Positions 62,750 to 64,000 of a stretch of DNA of 64,000 nt are shown here, in pieces (position 1 is the stretch's first letter; the number at the start of each line of letters is the position of its first letter). A program made the position numbers and the translations under genes. The stretch covers positions 403,624 to 467,623 of the forward strand of contig DATKBT010000125.1 in the NCBI GenBank assembly GCA_035546295.1, in the 5' to 3' direction. The notes below the pieces were generated by a model. It was given only the letters and a program-made list of their open reading frames with translations. It was not told the origin of the DNA and did no database searches. This DNA comes from DATKBT01 sp035546295 (GTDB taxonomy: Bacteria > Acidobacteriota > Thermoanaerobaculia > Multivoradales > Multivoraceae).

Positions 62750-63391
62750 ATGAACGCCAAGATCTCGACCATCCTCTGCCTTCTCGCGCTCGGGGCCATG
62801 AGCGCGATCGCCCAGAGCAGTCGTCCCAGCAGCCCCCCAGGCTCCGCCGCGATCCAGATCGGCGGTGAGTGGGTCGAGTCCGACGGTCGCAGCCGCTACG
62901 AGGGAGGGCACTGGATCGAGATCACCTACGGGCGTCCGATCCTGCGCGGGCGCCAGAGCATCTTCGGCGGGGGCGAGGACTACGGCGAGCGCGTCAACGC
63001 CGGCGCCCCGGTCTGGCGCGCAGGCGCCAACGTGTCCACCCGCCTCGACACCGAGGTCGACCTGAAGTTCGGCGACACCCTCGTGCCGGCCGGCCAGTAC
63101 AGCCTGTTCATCGACCTGAAGAGCCCCACCGACTGGACCCTGATCGTCTCGAGCTGGGCCGCCCAGGAGCAGTACGACCCCAACGACAGGACGGCGCTGT
63201 GGGGCGCCTACGGCTACACATCCGAAAAGGACGTCGCGCGGGTCCCCATGAACGTGATGTCGATCGACGTCACGGTCGAGCAGCTCACCTTCGGCTTCAT
63301 CGACGTGACCAAGAGCGGCGGATCGATCGCGCTGTGGTGGGACGACGTGATGGCGACGGCGCCGTTCCAGGTGGCGTCGGACTCGGAATAG
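62750..63391 (+). CDS. Secreted DUF2911 protein
   Basis: A 213-residue protein with a cleavable signal peptide (ISTILCLLALGAMSAIAQS) and a DUF2911 domain. Typical segments are ITYGRPILRGRQSIFGG, then APVWRAGANVSTRLDTEVDLKFG, LVPAGQYSLFIDL and a final TVEQLTFGFIDV. DUF2911 proteins are beta-rich and of unknown function. AGGAGG stands 7 bases before the ATG. It is divergent from ribH across 227 bases without a strong promoter match. Confidence 0.88.
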   Translation: MNAKISTILCLLALGAMSAIAQSSRPSSPPGSAAIQIGGEWVESDGRSRYEGGHWIEITYGRPILRGRQSIFGGGEDYGERVNAGAPVWRAGANVSTRLDTEVDLKFGDTLVPAGQYSLFIDLKSPTDWTLIVSSWAAQEQYDPNDRTALWGAYGYTSEKDVARVPMNVMSIDVTVEQLTFGFIDVTKSGGSIALWWDDVMATAPFQVASDSE

Positions 63392-63510
63392 GCGCCATCG
63401 CGCGCGCCGGCTGCGGTGCGGAGACTTCGCCGATCTGGCGCGTCGGGTCTGGCGGGCTGAGCCTGGCGGACCGGGTGGATGGGTCGGGTTCGGGGAGCCG
63501 AGTGTCGGCT

Positions 63511-64000
63511 CTAGCGAGCCGGTCCGTAGACGGCATCCAGCGACACCGTCGTCTCCGCGATCTCGACCTCGCCGGAGGTCGTCACCACATCGTCCCAGGG
63601 CGCGTCCGTGTCGGTGCGCGAGATCACTCGAATCCATCGTTCCGTCTGCGCGACGAAGACCACAGCGCGAACCGACGCGAGCGACCTGTACTGCTCGAGC
63701 TTCGCACCCTGATCGAAGGCGGCCGTCGCTTCACTCAACACCTCGATCAGGATTCTGGGATTGAGGATCGACTTGCCGTCGACTCTCGTCTCGCCGCAGA
63801 CGACCGTGACGTCCGGGAACACGTCCCCAGCGGGCACCCGGACGAGCACGTCCGAGCTACAGGTCTCACAGCCTCGGCTCTCGAGCTGGTTGCCGAGCTG
63901 GCGGCTGATGCGGCTCGCCAGACGTCCGTGCTCGGGTGTGCCGCCGGCCATGGCGTACACTTCCCCGCCCCAGTACTCGAGCTTGATCCCCGACTGGTCG
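63511..64000 (-). CDS. Uma2 family endonuclease-fold protein, 5' truncated
   Basis: The frame runs off the right edge of the window; 162 codons remain, and the visible part begins DQSGIKLEYWGGEVYAMAGG, so only about 20-30 N-terminal residues are missing. Uma2 (DUF820) features are MAGGTPEHGRL, DVLVRVPAGDVFPDVTVVCG, PRILIEVLSEATAAFDQGAK and LEQYRSLASVRAVVFV, the last part resembling a PD-(D/E)XK nuclease core. Such genes are often numerous in a genome, and the function is unknown. Confidence 0.88.
   Translation of the reverse strand, partial: DQSGIKLEYWGGEVYAMAGGTPEHGRLASRISRQLGNQLESRGCETCSSDVLVRVPAGDVFPDVTVVCGETRVDGKSILNPRILIEVLSEATAAFDQGAKLEQYRSLASVRAVVFVAQTERWIRVISRTDTDAPWDDVVTTSGEVEIAETTVSLDAVYGPAR

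Overview
The window is about 70 percent G+C and densely coded, with roughly 60 protein genes and five tRNA genes, almost all housekeeping. A two-membrane cell is clear from the Lpt lipopolysaccharide export parts (LptB, LptE, an LptC/LptA-like protein and a fused LptF-LptG), a complete Tol-Pal cluster, a TolC-type channel, LspA and several lipoproteins. Together with CarD, a bactofilin and many GTG and TTG starts, this best fits a Gram-negative lineage outside the Proteobacteria, most likely an acidobacterium of the Thermoanaerobaculia type. That placement is inference; no rRNA gene is present. I see no insertion sequence, prophage, integrase or CRISPR array.

Layout. 1-8.1 kb: the tail of a DUF3142-like gene, a secreted glutaminyl cyclase, a GYF_2-AIM24 protein, tRNA-Gly(CCC), a bactofilin, alanine dehydrogenase, then a leftward group (rluD, lspA, a ThiE-like gene, a small membrane protein). 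8.1-10.7 kb: a large secreted FecR/DUF6600 protein with a Ser/Arg-rich repeat tail. 11-22 kb: a TPR-cNMP protein, def, cysS, yraN, three leftward tRNAs, dnaB-alr, purC, pepA and two peptide-type ABC ATPases without permeases. 22.4-33.8 kb: tolC, tRNA-Leu, carD, a PP0621-type protein, priA, accA-recJ, the LptC/LptA-like gene and lptB. 34-40.1 kb: rpoN, hprK, rapZ, a mannose-type EIIA, HPr and EI. 40.2-47.7 kb: a lipoprotein, miaB, a bifunctional nuclease, parA-parB and the LptF-LptG fusion. 48-53.7 kb: metK, a DUF84 NTPase, a SpoU methyltransferase, then etfA, etfB and a short-chain dehydrogenase. 53.8-58.9 kb: tolQ-tolR-tolA/tonB-tolB-pal-cpoB. 59-64 kb: rpsT, then a leftward ribH-nusB-transglutaminase-lptE operon, a DUF2911 protein and a truncated Uma2 gene.

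How the genes work together. The most interesting block joins lipopolysaccharide export (LptC/A-like, LptB), sigma-54, and a phosphorelay that has HPr kinase, RapZ, EIIA, HPr and EI but no sugar-transport EIIB or EIIC, so it is probably regulatory. A good -24/-12 promoter match sits in front of rpoN itself. Many neighbours are joined by stop-start overlaps (ATGA, GTGA, TTGA, TGATG), which suggests translational coupling.

Regulation. Several intergenic regions carry a consistent TTGAC(A/G/C)-N16-18-TAnnnT promoter. In a few cases it lies so close to the start codon that the mRNA would be leaderless or nearly so. An 18-bp perfect palindrome precedes parAB, a structured leader precedes metK, and an imperfect 51-bp repeat occurs in two distant intergenic regions. 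No complete unknown system such as a defence island is visible; the novelty is in gene fusions, gene grouping and regulatory sites.
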